From: Oscillibacter sp.
GTDB lineage: Bacteria > Bacillota > Clostridia > Oscillospirales > Oscillospiraceae
Direction of reading: 5' to 3'
Assembly (NCBI GenBank): GCA_017447005.1
Contig: JAFSOM010000256.1
Span: 1-30,663, forward strand
Length of the DNA: 30,663 nucleotides
Position 1 is the stretch's first letter; each line of letters starts with the position of its first letter. Shown here one piece after another: positions 1 to 9,120 of the stretch. The translations under genes were made by a program, and so were the position numbers. The notes beneath the pieces were generated by a model. That model was not told the origin of the DNA. It saw only the letters and a program-made list of their open reading frames with translations, and did not search any database.

Positions 1-1470
1 CAGCCCCAAATCGTCAACGGAAGTCGCCGTAAGAATCAGGGTGACGTTAGCGGGAAGGCGCGCCCGGAAAAACAGGCCTTCCGGGTCTCTGTAATCCTGA
101 ATCTTGTCCACGCAGTCAAGGATAATGAAAAGCGAATTATCGCCGGGCTGAATCGCTTCCAGACGTTTGGCGAACCATTCGGCGTCCTGATTGGAGTGTG
201 CCGCGCCGGGCGGCTGGGGCGGCAAAACGCCCAAGCGTTCCAAGTCCCGTGTCAGGAACGCCAGCGCGGAAGAAAAGGCGCATTCGGTCGGCTGTTCGTC
301 CAGAAAAAGCTCGGCGACACGTCGACTGGAATCGGACGAAAAATGTTTCAGAAACCAACTCTTTCCGCTCCCGGATTCTCCCAGCAGCAGAATTGTTTTT
401 CCGGCGTTCTGTCCGATAAAGGCCTCAATCTTTTCGTGTCCGTCCAGCGACACATAATGTTCGCGGATGTCCTTGTCAAGTTCGCTTTCGCGTCCGGCTT
501 CGGGTGCCTCCCGATATTCTTGGATGATATTTTGAATCGCGTGTTGCAAGAACGCTTTCGCGGCGTCAACATAAACATTCTTGTCTTTGTCATAGACGCA
601 AAGGCGGGGCGGACACAATTTATTTTCCGTGACGCTGGCTTCCAATCTTTCCCGCAAAAGTTTGGCTCTTTGCCGGTCTTCCTGCTGGTCTTTCGTCAAC
701 TTTTTAGTATCTTCGGAAATGTCTTCCTTAATCATGATAAAGGTATTTTGATAAGCCGGGGAATCGTTCGGCAAATCAAAATAGCCTTTCCGAATTTCCT
801 GTTCCGTCGCGGAAAGGTCGTATCTTTCCAGCGAACGCCGCGTGATATGCGGCGGAAGTTGCCGTTTCTTTTTAGCCTGCGACGCGAGAAGCGCACGGAC
901 TTTTTCACTGAAAAGGCTAAAAAATCGACGCGCCCTCAGCGTTGTGAAAACCGCGTCCACGAAAGTCGCGTCCACAAAGGAGAGTCCCGTTTCTGTACAG
1001 TTGAATAGGCCGCATATCCGCGACAGTTCACACAATCGGCGGAAGGATTCCTGTTTATTCAGCAGGATATAATTCCGCCCCATGTCGTTCTCGTCCCGAG
1101 CGTAACGGCAAAGAAGTGCCTCCCGCGTTTCGGCACTCAGGTCGGCGGTCAGGAAATCCCACTCTTCCGGGGAAATCATGGCGGGGAGCAGTTTGGAACC
1201 GTAAGATTCGCCCGCCATAATCATGAAGTTCAATTTTGGGGAAGTTTCCTGGCAGCGCCGGATTTCGTTGAGGCAGATTTCCATTGTGAGGCCTTCGTTG
1301 GAATCCTCCCGCGACACACCCCAGCGTAAATCAATCATTTGCAGAAAAAAGCCCCGCTTTTGACAGAATTCCGCCAATTCTGAAAACGCCTCCGAGGCGA
1401 GTTTGTCCCGTTCATCGTGAAAATTCTTAAAGGTAGAGCTGATGAAAACGCGGATAACGCGGCTACTCAA
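1..1470 (-). CDS. DUF4062-STAND NTPase A, C-terminus beyond window
   Basis: The reading frame is open for 490 codons to the window edge, so the C-terminal half is missing. The start is TTG at 1470, chosen because AAGGAGG lies 9 bases upstream and the family motif begins ten residues in. DUF4062 (about 5-235) is clear: RVFISSTF near residue 7, IDLRWGVS near 47, CLNEIRRC near 65, ESYG at 88-91 and SATEQE at 220-225. A P-loop GESGSGKS spans 364-371 and a Walker B-like LFIILDCVD 447-455, giving a STAND/NACHT-type NTPase switch. By family analogy the lost part would carry a propeller or TPR sensor. It lies one base after the stop of the membrane protein at 1472-2731, so the two are almost certainly translationally coupled. 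Its ESYG replaces the GRYG found in the other three copies. The DUF4062-STAND call is firm; the biological role is inference. Confidence -1.
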   Translation of the reverse strand, partial: MSSRVIRVFISSTFKNFHDERDKLASEAFSELAEFCQKRGFFLQMIDLRWGVSREDSNEGLTMEICLNEIRRCQETSPKLNFMIMAGESYGSKLLPAMISPEEWDFLTADLSAETREALLCRYARDENDMGRNYILLNKQESFRRLCELSRICGLFNCTETGLSFVDATFVDAVFTTLRARRFFSLFSEKVRALLASQAKKKRQLPPHITRRSLERYDLSATEQEIRKGYFDLPNDSPAYQNTFIMIKEDISEDTKKLTKDQQEDRQRAKLLRERLEASVTENKLCPPRLCVYDKDKNVYVDAAKAFLQHAIQNIIQEYREAPEAGRESELDKDIREHYVSLDGHEKIEAFIGQNAGKTILLLGESGSGKSWFLKHFSSDSSRRVAELFLDEQPTECAFSSALAFLTRDLERLGVLPPQPPGAAHSNQDAEWFAKRLEAIQPGDNSLFIILDCVDKIQDYRDPEGLFFRARLPANVTLILTATSVDDLGL

Positions 1471-1471
1471 A

Positions 1472-2731
1472 TCAATCGCCCTCCTTATGTTCGGAATCTT
1501 CCGGCGGGGGTTCCTCACTGGGATGGAAAGTATACTTTTTGCGCTGTCTGCGAACCTTGACAATCAAATATAAGACAAAGGACAGTCCGAGAAACACGCC
1601 CCAGCTCACGAAAAACAGTAAAAGCATATCCAGCGCGTTGGCAAAAAAAGCCTTCTGCGCAACCTGATAGCTTGTTACCGCCGCGTCGGAGTTCTGTCCG
1701 AAAATCACGGCGTACAATCCGCCAAACATTCCCACGCCCAGATTCCAGATGTTGCGGACAATGTCCGTGATAATGGGGAAACTGAACAGAAGAACCAGTA
1801 TCGCGTAAGCGGCCAAAAACGCGAATGTCGGCGTAACGAACGGCTTTCGGCCTTGGGCGTGTCCGTCTTGCGAGAGTTCCTGTAGAAATTCGCGTACACG
1901 GTATATCGAGAAGCCTGCCTCCGACTGTGCCTTGGAATCGGAATCGGCACTTTGGCGCGGCGTTCCCTGCTGATTCCAATATGTTTTTTCCTCGCCGTTC
2001 GGCTTAAGAAAAGCGTCCAGATATTTTTCCTTGAAGTTCTGCCACTCGTCTTTCAGCACCGTATAGAGCATGGCCAGCCCGATAGGGACAAATCGTATCA
2101 ACAGGAGCGCGTGGCGGAGATGGGGGAAAGCGTTCAAATGGCGGCAAAGTTTCGTAGCGATGAAGTAAAACGCGGAAGAGGAGAGCAAAAACGCGGCGGC
2201 GGTCAAGTTGGTATAACGAAACAGCCACTTGACTTTCCCGCCGTTGGCGGCGTGGCACAGAAGTTTCAAATCGCTGACCAGCGAATCCCACGCGAACAGC
2301 TCAATAAGGGACAGAATGGCAAGCCCTCCCGACAAGTCCCGCAGAAGGAACCGCGACCGCTCCGGGAGTGGAGGCATGCCGCCCAGCGCGAAAAACACTC
2401 CCGCAAGAAAAAGAATCAACAGCCATAGAAACGCGAAAGCCAAGTTAGGATAGCGCAAAATCTGAACCCGCCAGTTTCCCGCCTTTCCGGTTTTCCGAAA
2501 AGAAATCCAGTCCTGATAAGCGGCTTTTCCGTGTTGAAAAAGCTGATAGGCAAAGGAAATGAGCGCAAGGAGAAGAACGAGGTAGACAATCCAGTGAAAT
2601 TTCCCGGAATAGTCCAAAAGCGCGATGGAGACACGCCCAAAAATCCCCATCAGAAGAACATAGGCTATGGTCAGCGCGAGCATGAGCGCGCCCGCTTTGA
2701 GCATCAGTAACAAGGCCTTTCTACGTTTCAT
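1472..2731 (-). CDS. Polytopic membrane protein, partner of DUF4062 protein A
   Basis: This is a 419-residue protein with no family I recognise. The ATG at 2731 is preferred over an in-frame ATG at 2797 because an AGGAAAAGAAG ribosome site sits just upstream and the protein then begins with basic residues (MKRRK) and a membrane helix. Hydrophobic segments lie near 8-29, 47-65, 97-117, 131-149, 175-193, 207-225, 301-322, 330-345 and 365-391, with a polar loop at about 230-300 and a charged acidic tail (EEPPPEDSEH) after a basic RRQRKK stretch. It is the first gene of a minus-strand pair, and the DUF4062-STAND gene starts one base after its stop. The same membrane-then-STAND order occurs twice more in the window with smaller four-helix proteins, so it may anchor, sense for, or be the effector of its partner. 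That role is inference from context only. Confidence -1.
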   Translation of the reverse strand: MKRRKALLLMLKAGALMLALTIAYVLLMGIFGRVSIALLDYSGKFHWIVYLVLLLALISFAYQLFQHGKAAYQDWISFRKTGKAGNWRVQILRYPNLAFAFLWLLILFLAGVFFALGGMPPLPERSRFLLRDLSGGLAILSLIELFAWDSLVSDLKLLCHAANGGKVKWLFRYTNLTAAAFLLSSSAFYFIATKLCRHLNAFPHLRHALLLIRFVPIGLAMLYTVLKDEWQNFKEKYLDAFLKPNGEEKTYWNQQGTPRQSADSDSKAQSEAGFSIYRVREFLQELSQDGHAQGRKPFVTPTFAFLAAYAILVLLFSFPIITDIVRNIWNLGVGMFGGLYAVIFGQNSDAAVTSYQVAQKAFFANALDMLLLFFVSWGVFLGLSFVLYLIVKVRRQRKKYTFHPSEEPPPEDSEHKEGD

Positions 2732-2787
2732 TTTATCACTTCTTTTCCTGAATATTTGAATGTGTTCCGCTTTCGCCATTTCCCGAC

Positions 2788-2816
2788 AGTTTACCACACT
2801 TCCCAGCGTTATGCAA
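2788..2816 (-). promoter_or_regulatory. Putative sigma-A promoter for the left minus-strand pair
   Basis: Read on the minus strand, TTGCAT (2816-2811) and TAAACT (2793-2788) are separated by exactly 17 bases, about 55 bases upstream of the ATG at 2731. It is back-to-back with a plus-strand promoter whose -35 begins at 2846. Only one base of each hexamer deviates strongly from consensus, but no transcript data exist. Confidence -1.
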
Positions 2817-2845
2817 CCGAATTTTCCAAAAATGAGAAATCAGGC

Positions 2846-2874
2846 TTTACAAAGTCTCAAACGCCTGATATGAT
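2846..2874 (+). promoter_or_regulatory. Putative sigma-A promoter for the 3000-7597 pair
   Basis: TTTACA (2846-2851) and TATGAT (2869-2874) are separated by exactly 17 bases. Transcription would start near 2881, leaving a leader of about 120 bases before the ATG at 3000. The rest of the 2732-2999 gap shows no convincing gene; an in-frame ORF through it lacks a ribosome site. Confidence -1.
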
Positions 2875-2999
2875 GATAACGGTATTGGATTGTCAACGGA
2901 CGCGCGAAGGAGCGGCATTACGGTCTTTCAACCGATTTGCAAACCGACAAACGGAAATGTCCGCCGCCAACGCGCATGGCGAAACAAAGGAGGCTTGCG

Positions 3000-3647
3000 A
3001 TGAATCGAAATCAGAGTCCGCGGCCGGGAGAGCCTGACTTTTCCAAGAGGCTGAAAAAAACCTTGAAACGGTATCAAAGTATGCCGAGGCTTTACCGCGT
3101 GATGAAATACGGCGTTTTGTTCATGCTGTGCAATCCGGCACTGATAATTCTTGCCGGATTTCTAAAACTACTGGGCGTGCCTCTGCCAAGCATGGCGACC
3201 ATTCACGTCCTGATGGAATGCGCTCTGATGTTGGACGGAATGCTTCTCACGGCCTGCGTACTGCTTAGCACGATTATCCTCTCACTGCCGAGGACGGAGG
3301 AACACGACGAGCGATACTTCGCGCAATCCGGGGAACGCCGGGAGGGGAAATCTGCGTCGACGCAAACTCAACTCCCGGATTACTGGAAGCTTTACCTGCC
3401 CGAAAATTTCGGAACGTGGCAACTTTTGTTCTTTGAAGCCCTTTCGGTTCTGCCCGCATTCGCTTTTGTTCTCTCAATTCCACAGTCTGACGTGTCTCCG
3501 CTGCGCGACTTCTGGGAGCCGTTCCGCATTTTGCTGATAGTAGCGCTGGCGTTGCTGGTGTCCGTAAACCTCTCGCGGGGACTGTTCCTGCTTGTCTCCC
3601 GCCTGCGTTGCTACCGGACGAAAAAGCATAAACCGAAAACGAGGTGA
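3000..3647 (+). CDS. Four-helix membrane protein B, partner of DUF4062 protein B
   Basis: A 215-residue protein; the start at 3000 is fixed by AAAGGAGG six bases upstream. Four hydrophobic segments lie near 37-58, 74-96, 141-160 and 174-199, arranged as two hairpins around a charged central loop. It matches the protein at 19835-20509 in layout and in short motifs: GVP after the first helix, a charged HD..R.F motif after the second (EHDERYF at 101-107), and RLRCYRT (201-207) right after the last helix. Its stop TGA (3645-3647) overlaps the GAGGTG ribosome site of the following DUF4062-STAND gene, so the pair is translationally coupled. No known family is recognised. A membrane anchor, signal relay or effector channel for the STAND partner are all possible; the sequence does not decide. 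Confidence -1.
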   Translation: MNRNQSPRPGEPDFSKRLKKTLKRYQSMPRLYRVMKYGVLFMLCNPALIILAGFLKLLGVPLPSMATIHVLMECALMLDGMLLTACVLLSTIILSLPRTEEHDERYFAQSGERREGKSASTQTQLPDYWKLYLPENFGTWQLLFFEALSVLPAFAFVLSIPQSDVSPLRDFWEPFRILLIVALALLVSVNLSRGLFLLVSRLRCYRTKKHKPKTR

Positions 3648-3655
3648 AAAACGCT

Positions 3656-6600
3656 ATGGAAAACCTGAACCGGGTCATTCGTATTTTCATCAGTTCCACG
3701 TTCAAAGGTTTTGAGCAGGAACGAGACGACATGGCGCGTGAACTTTATCCGGCGTTGCGGGAGTATTGCAGAAAGCGCGGATTTTTCTTTCGGGCAGTGG
3801 ATTTGCGCTGGGGCGTATCCGATGAGGACGGGAACAATCGCCGCACAATGGACATTTGTCTGGACGAAATCGAACGTTGTCAGCGAATTTCCCCGACGCT
3901 CAATTTCCTTGTACTGCATAGCGGGCGTTACGGTTCAAGGTTTCTGCCCGGTCAGATTTCCCGGGAGGACTGGGACAGGCTTTATCAGGCCGTGGAGGCT
4001 CCCGAATCGGAACGCGAGGAACTCAAAGCGTGGTATTGGGAGAATGAAAACGCGGCGGGGAATCCAATGGTTCTGCGTCCGAGACGGGCGGAAACAGAAG
4101 CCGAGAAGAAGCGGGAAAGAGCGGACGAAAAGCGGCTCATGGGCATTTTATTTCCGGCGGCTGACCGCATTTTCCCGGAAATTCCGAATATCGCGGAAAT
4201 TCCGAATCTTTCGGACATCGCGGAGGCCACGCGGCAACTGCCTTACGGGGCGTCGGCGACGGAACTGGAAATTTGGAAGGGACTTTTCCTCGCCGGTGAC
4301 GCGAGACAAAACACGCTGGTGTTCCTGCGGGATTTCGATAAGCCGGAAGAACCGCCGGAATACGGTTTCGGCGCGGAGGAACTGCGGGAACGTCTGAAGC
4401 AGTCCGCGCAACTGTCCGGCTCCGCGCCGCTGATTCCGATAGACGCGGAAAAGCGCTATCTTGCGCGAGCGCGTGAGTTTCTGCTTGGCGTGATTGAACA
4501 GCGTATACAGGACGTGGAGAAGGCGGAACGGCTGATAAGTCCGGCGCAACGCGAACAACGCAAAGTGGACGCGGAACTCTCGCGGGCTTCTGGCGAATAT
4601 CTGGATTTTGACAACCGGAAGGGGCGTTTTTCGGCTTATGTACAGGAAAACCGGGGAAAAATCGTCTTTGTGACCGGGGAACAGGGAACCGGGAAAACGG
4701 CTCTGCTGAAAGCGTGGGTTCACGAGAACCGGGGGAACGCTATCGGCGTATTTGCGGACGTGCAAGCCTCCGGGCGTTCGATGGAGCAAATCGCGGAGAG
4801 TTTTCTTTTCCAACTCCGGGAAATGGGGATTGAACCGGGAGCCGCGCCGGAAACAGACGACCCGATTACCCTCTTAGAAACCGCGCTTGCCAATGCGCGC
4901 CCCAAAAAAGGCATGGAAATCACCGCCGTGCTGGATTCGCTGGAAGCCGTGGCGGACATCAACGCACAGAAACGGACACTTTTTTCTCTGCGTCTGCCCG
5001 ATTGGATAACGTTCGTGGTAGTCAGCGCGCAAGGGGACGCGCCGAAAGGCGTTTCCGTCAAGCTCATGCGTCTGGAACCGCTGGCGGATTGGAAAACGGT
5101 AGACGACCTGCTTTTCCAAATGCTTGCGCGGGATGGAATCAAGTTAAGCGAAGGGAATCAAAAGGAGTTCTCGCGCCAGTTCATTCCGAAGGGGCGGTGC
5201 GTGACGCCGCTGTATCTGACGCAACTGACGCAATATTTCGCTTTCCGAAAGTTCCGGAGTTTTGACGCCCCGCCCGAAATTTCCCCATATCCGTCCGACG
5301 TAGAGGAAATGACGGAATTTCTGCTGAAGTATCTGGACGAGTTTATCGACGATGTGCAAAGACGGATGTTCCGCCGGACTTTGGGATATATCGCTTTGAG
5401 TTCCAACGGACTGAGCGAGGAGGAGTTGTTGCTTCTGCTGGAACGCGACGAGCGTGTCAGGGAAGACGTGGCGCGCAACCAACATTATGTAGTTTTAGAC
5501 TTTGCCCTGACAATTTACGCGCACTGGGCGCGTATTTTCCCCATGCTGGGCGTGTTCTGTGTCGAGAGTGAAAGCCAAAGCGGGTCGTTGTTCCGTTTCC
5601 GCAACACGTTGTTGAAAGAGAGCGTGCGCAGGTTTGTTCGACGTAAGGAGGATATGGCGTACCTGCTCAAAAACATAACGGGCTTTTTCCTGAAACAGGA
5701 CGTTTTCTTTCCGCTGGACAATCCCGAACGGAAGCCCGCGCAATACCGCCAGACCGCGACGCCAAACTATCGACGCGTGGCGGAATTGTATCCGCTTCTG
5801 CGCCAATCGGGCGACCCGTACGCGACAGTCGGCATGTTTGAGGATTTGTTGGTCATTGACGCCTACATCCGCGCCGGAGAATACGCCCGCCTGCGTGTGG
5901 AACTGGGCGAGGTGTTGCGCCTTTGCCCGGGAAACTCGAAACTGCTTATCATCCGGGACTGTCTGCGGCGCTGGGACTTCCTGTTTCGTGCGTACCCGGA
6001 GGGCGGATTTCTCCCCTCCTACGTGCGGGAGTATCCCGAGGCGGCGTCGACCCTGTGGGCGGCGGGACATGCGGCCTATTTGGAAATCCACTGTCCCGAC
6101 GAGGCGCGGAATCAAATCGACGGCATGTATCTGCCGGGGGCTTCCAATTCGGAGGCGGCTTTGAGCGATGAGGGCGTCATTGCGGTCATGAAGAGCGACA
6201 AAATCCGCCTGTACGACTGGCACACGCGTTCCCATACGGGGATTGAGCGTATTGTGGAGAACCCGGAAAGCGGCGCGGTGTTTCTGTATTGGACGGAGAG
6301 GCGAAAACTGGTCGTGCGCTTTGAGCATTTCCGGGTGACGTTCCTGTACACGGGGCGGACGCTGGAGGAGTTGTCGAGAAAGCCCTGTCCGGAATTGAAG
6401 CTGATAAGCAATGGCGCAAAGGAGTCGCTGACGGAACTGGAATTTCGGGAGGCAGACGCGGCGGGATACGACGAGCATACGCTGATATGGTATCACGAGG
6501 GCGGCAAAGCCTGCCATACGGATGTGTGCTACCCGCTGGGAACGTCCGTGAAGGCATTCCGTCACGGGCGGACAGCGGCCATTTTGGTGGAAGGGCGCTT

Positions 6601-7597
6601 TATCGACTTGACGGATTTGGCGGAAGGCGTTCGCTTGACGCGTCTGGAAATTCCCGCCGCGCAAGTCCGTTTTTCCCCGGACGGACGCCGCCTGCTGATT
6701 TGTCAAGAGGACGACACCGCCCTTTGTTACGACATGCCCAACGAATACCCGGACGCCGTGCCGCTCCCCAAGTACGATATGACGCGCTCGAAATACGCCG
6801 CGCTCTATAATCTGAACATCCTGAAACGGGAATTGACCACATTCAGCGCGCCCTTTGAGCCGTCCCAAGACGGTCGTCTGCCCGTCGGCGCGTTCGCCAA
6901 AGGCGAAAGAGAACCCTTGCTGGCGTGCATGTCGGTAAAAAACGGCTGGCTGGCGCTGTACTACCATTATCGGGCTGTGTCCATTGTCCGCGTCTACCGT
7001 CTCGACAGGGAAAAGGGGGTCGGGGAACTGTTAGCGGAATCCCGCGTACAGCCTATTTACCCGCAGGATATGGACAGCCGTCCGTTCCGCGCTTCCGAGG
7101 ATGAGGAGGCGGTGATTTTGGTTTCCGGCGGAATCCGGCATATCTGGGACACGCGGACATGGAAGTGGAGAAGCGAGCGGGAAACCGGGACGCCCGACGA
7201 ACTTTGGCGGGCGTTGCTGGAAGATAAGCGCCGCCATTCCCTGACGTGGCGCGACATGCGCCATGAGAAACCGGTATTTATCCGTACCCCGGCCGGGGTT
7301 TTCGCCCGTGCGGTTACGTTTCTATACGCGCCTCATCTGTGGCGGAGCCTCCGCTTCCTGAACGACCCGGCCAGCGGCGCGGGCTTGATTACATTGGAAA
7401 GCGATAACTATCTCTGGATTCTGGATAGAGACAGCCGATTGATTCACATGGCTTCCCGAAAGACGGGGGATTGGCTTTGCCACAGTCAACTGGACATGGG
7501 ATTTCTTGCCGCCGCCGTTTCGCAAGATAACCTGTACATTTTACCAGTGGACAGCGTGCAGCTTATGCGTCTGAGTCCCCAAGAAAGCAAATTATAA
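3656..7597 (+). CDS. DUF4062-STAND-beta-propeller protein B
   Basis: A 1313-residue protein. ATG 3656 is preferred because GAGGTG lies nine bases upstream; a GTG at 3644 is possible but has a weak site. DUF4062 occupies about 5-220, with RIFISSTF, VDLRWGVS, CLDEIERC, GRYG (90-93) and SATELE (200-205); about 105 residues separate the last two motifs. The P-loop GEQGTGKT is at 341-348 and the Walker B-like ITAVLDS at 422-428. A helical region follows, and from about residue 830 the sequence is rich in beta strands, with VRFSPDGRRL at 1004 and WILDRD near the end, typical of a WD40-like propeller. The whole length matches the protein at 20493-24575. By STAND family knowledge, the propeller would sense a ligand, NTP exchange would drive oligomerisation, and the TIR-like N-terminus would signal or act. 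The ligand and activity are unknown. Confidence -1.
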   Translation: MENLNRVIRIFISSTFKGFEQERDDMARELYPALREYCRKRGFFFRAVDLRWGVSDEDGNNRRTMDICLDEIERCQRISPTLNFLVLHSGRYGSRFLPGQISREDWDRLYQAVEAPESEREELKAWYWENENAAGNPMVLRPRRAETEAEKKRERADEKRLMGILFPAADRIFPEIPNIAEIPNLSDIAEATRQLPYGASATELEIWKGLFLAGDARQNTLVFLRDFDKPEEPPEYGFGAEELRERLKQSAQLSGSAPLIPIDAEKRYLARAREFLLGVIEQRIQDVEKAERLISPAQREQRKVDAELSRASGEYLDFDNRKGRFSAYVQENRGKIVFVTGEQGTGKTALLKAWVHENRGNAIGVFADVQASGRSMEQIAESFLFQLREMGIEPGAAPETDDPITLLETALANARPKKGMEITAVLDSLEAVADINAQKRTLFSLRLPDWITFVVVSAQGDAPKGVSVKLMRLEPLADWKTVDDLLFQMLARDGIKLSEGNQKEFSRQFIPKGRCVTPLYLTQLTQYFAFRKFRSFDAPPEISPYPSDVEEMTEFLLKYLDEFIDDVQRRMFRRTLGYIALSSNGLSEEELLLLLERDERVREDVARNQHYVVLDFALTIYAHWARIFPMLGVFCVESESQSGSLFRFRNTLLKESVRRFVRRKEDMAYLLKNITGFFLKQDVFFPLDNPERKPAQYRQTATPNYRRVAELYPLLRQSGDPYATVGMFEDLLVIDAYIRAGEYARLRVELGEVLRLCPGNSKLLIIRDCLRRWDFLFRAYPEGGFLPSYVREYPEAASTLWAAGHAAYLEIHCPDEARNQIDGMYLPGASNSEAALSDEGVIAVMKSDKIRLYDWHTRSHTGIERIVENPESGAVFLYWTERRKLVVRFEHFRVTFLYTGRTLEELSRKPCPELKLISNGAKESLTELEFREADAAGYDEHTLIWYHEGGKACHTDVCYPLGTSVKAFRHGRTAAILVEGRFIDLTDLAEGVRLTRLEIPAAQVRFSPDGRRLLICQEDDTALCYDMPNEYPDAVPLPKYDMTRSKYAALYNLNILKRELTTFSAPFEPSQDGRLPVGAFAKGEREPLLACMSVKNGWLALYYHYRAVSIVRVYRLDREKGVGELLAESRVQPIYPQDMDSRPFRASEDEEAVILVSGGIRHIWDTRTWKWRSERETGTPDELWRALLEDKRRHSLTWRDMRHEKPVFIRTPAGVFARAVTFLYAPHLWRSLRFLNDPASGAGLITLESDNYLWILDRDSRLIHMASRKTGDWLCHSQLDMGFLAAAVSQDNLYILPVDSVQLMRLSPQESKL

Positions 7598-7598
7598 A

Positions 7599-7624
7599 GA
7601 AATCCCCCTGAAAAGGGGGATTTC
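7599..7624. terminator. Bidirectional intrinsic terminator
   Basis: A perfect 10-bp stem (GAAATCCCCC pairing with GGGGGATTTC) and a six-base loop lie in the 30-base gap between two convergent genes. On the minus strand the stem runs into a T-rich tail (TTTATAATTT), so it should end the seven-gene operon well. On the plus strand the tail is poorer in T, so termination of the 3000-7597 transcript may be weaker. Confidence -1.
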
Positions 7625-7627
7625 GCG

Positions 7628-8521
7628 TTACAGGTGGAATTGCTCGTACTGTTCTATTTCGCCGTAGGCGTGGGCATACTCTTTTTCTTCGTCATAACGG
7701 TGGACGAGGGCGCGGTTGAATTTCTGGTATTCGTTCAAAAGCCCCTCATGGAAGTTCTCCTTGTTGTATTCCGGCTGATACCAGTCGAACCGGGAAAAGA
7801 AGGCGCGGAGATAGTCGCTCTCAAAGCTCCAGCCGGATTTTGCGTAAATGGCGTTCCATGCAAGAAAGGTCATGTCCGCGTCCATTTTCGACAGGTCGGA
7901 GATATCAAAATAGGTCGTTTCACACGAAGCTATAAAAGCGTTCAGTTGCTTGTCCTCCTCCGAGACACTGCGGAACCCGGCTCTGACAGCATAATCAAGC
8001 AATCTGTAAAGATTGGTGACTTCATGACCGTTCAGGTAGGATTCGCGGAAATCGTTTCCGTCAATCGTCGGCTGATACCAGTCGAACCGCTCGTAATAGT
8101 CCCGCAGGTCTTTATTTCGGTCTCCAAACCGCCTGCCCGCGTGGGCGTAGATGGCATTGATTGCATAGATATACTTTTGCTTATCAAAACTTTGGAAGTC
8201 CTCTATTTCAAAGTCCCAATCCGCGCAACCGTTGACGAAATCCAGAAACGCGTCCCCGGTAGAGGGGCGTTCGGCAGGCGTGACGGACTGCTTATCCGTG
8301 TCTGCGCCGCCGGGCATAAATTCCGCGTTATCTGCGGAGGCGTAGGAATCAGGCGCAACCCGGACGACATCATCACCTTGCGGGACATGCGATACGGCGG
8401 GCGTATTGGCGCGGACGTATCGAACCAATATGCCCAAGAGCAGAGCCGCGCACATCATGCCCGCGAGAATCAAAACGCTATGGTCTTTTCCGCGTGGGTT
8501 GCGTCCGGTTTTCGCGTTCAT
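7628..8521 (-). CDS. Membrane-anchored protein with two YARHG domains
   Basis: A 297-residue protein; the start at 8521 has AGGGAGG eight bases upstream. One uncleaved-type membrane helix lies near 15-35 after a basic N-terminus, so the bulk is probably outside the cell. A low-complexity spacer (40-90) leads to two tandem YARHG-like domains. The first (about 104-172) has NAIYAHAGRRF at 122-132 and WYQP at 148-151; the second (about 205-272) has NAIYAKSGWSF at 223-233 and WYQP at 247-250. YARHG is a bacterial extracellular domain of unknown function, often near peptidoglycan-related genes. It is the last gene of a minus-strand operon that also encodes an AAA+ ATPase, and directly precedes a strong terminator. 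It probably supplies the surface-exposed part of that system; binding partner unknown. Confidence -1.
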   Translation of the reverse strand: MNAKTGRNPRGKDHSVLILAGMMCAALLLGILVRYVRANTPAVSHVPQGDDVVRVAPDSYASADNAEFMPGGADTDKQSVTPAERPSTGDAFLDFVNGCADWDFEIEDFQSFDKQKYIYAINAIYAHAGRRFGDRNKDLRDYYERFDWYQPTIDGNDFRESYLNGHEVTNLYRLLDYAVRAGFRSVSEEDKQLNAFIASCETTYFDISDLSKMDADMTFLAWNAIYAKSGWSFESDYLRAFFSRFDWYQPEYNKENFHEGLLNEYQKFNRALVHRYDEEKEYAHAYGEIEQYEQFHL

Positions 8522-8560
8522 CTTGCAATCCTCCCTATCTTGTCCGCGACGGGCTTTCGT

Positions 8561-9052
8561 TCAGCAGGAGATGACGGCAACGCTTCCGTTTGCGCTGACG
8601 GCGCGGCAACAGTCCGTATAGACCTCGATAAACTCATATCCGCCCCTGAGCGCAATGCCACGCGCCTTCTCCATGCCGTTCGGGAGAATTTCGCCGACTT
8701 TATAATGGTGGATAATCTGTCCACTGAAATCCAGCGTATGAACTTCATAGGGTTTGCCCAAGTAGCAGACGGAGACAAAGCCCAAAAGTATATCGTGAAG
8801 CTCCACTTCCGGGAACTCCTCCCGGATGACATGGAGAATACGGTTTACTTTCTCCTGATTATGGACATGTCCGCCAGCGTCCAACTGGCGCATGGCCTCC
8901 ATATATTCGGGTGAGCGCTTTTTGCGCAGTAGCCGCGCCAGCTTCATTTTATCCATCTGCGTTTTCCGCTGGGAGTCCTCTTTGGGACGCGTGGTGCTGA
9001 GCGGAGACTGGCTTTCGATTTGCTGGGGCGTTTTCAGCATAGGCCGTGGCAT
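8561..9052 (-). CDS. Hypothetical protein, 163 residues
   Basis: The start at 9052 follows GGGAGG and lies 68 bases after the previous gene in the operon; the next gene begins 39 bases past its stop. The first 55 residues are polar and basic (for example RLLRKKRSPEY) and probably disordered. The remainder alternates predicted strands and a helix, with a histidine-rich patch (GGHVHN, later IIHHYK) and four cysteines, two of them adjacent in DCCR and one at the extreme C-terminus. There is no signal peptide or membrane segment, so a cytoplasmic location is likely. I recognise no family. Its place between the 147-residue protein and the YARHG protein suggests an accessory part of the same machine. 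Confidence -1.
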   Translation of the reverse strand: MPRPMLKTPQQIESQSPLSTTRPKEDSQRKTQMDKMKLARLLRKKRSPEYMEAMRQLDAGGHVHNQEKVNRILHVIREEFPEVELHDILLGFVSVCYLGKPYEVHTLDFSGQIIHHYKVGEILPNGMEKARGIALRGGYEFIEVYTDCCRAVSANGSVAVISC

Positions 9053-9120
9053 TCTCCATTACCTCCCTGCATGTTGTGAAAGACGCGCTTTCGCCTGTCG
9101 AAACGAACAGACGATATCTC

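Noticed and set aside
2756..3037. Plus-strand frame across the left divergent promoter region
   Set aside because: No ribosome site, overlaps both promoters and runs into the membrane-protein gene out of frame.
5495..6967. Open frame of 490 codons on the minus strand
   Set aside because: It lies wholly antisense to the DUF4062-STAND-propeller gene, has no ribosome site and no recognisable domain; a by-product of GC-rich codon use.
7634..8914. Open frame of 426 codons on the plus strand
   Set aside because: Antisense to the YARHG gene and the 163-residue gene, both of which have good ribosome sites and, for YARHG, clear domains.
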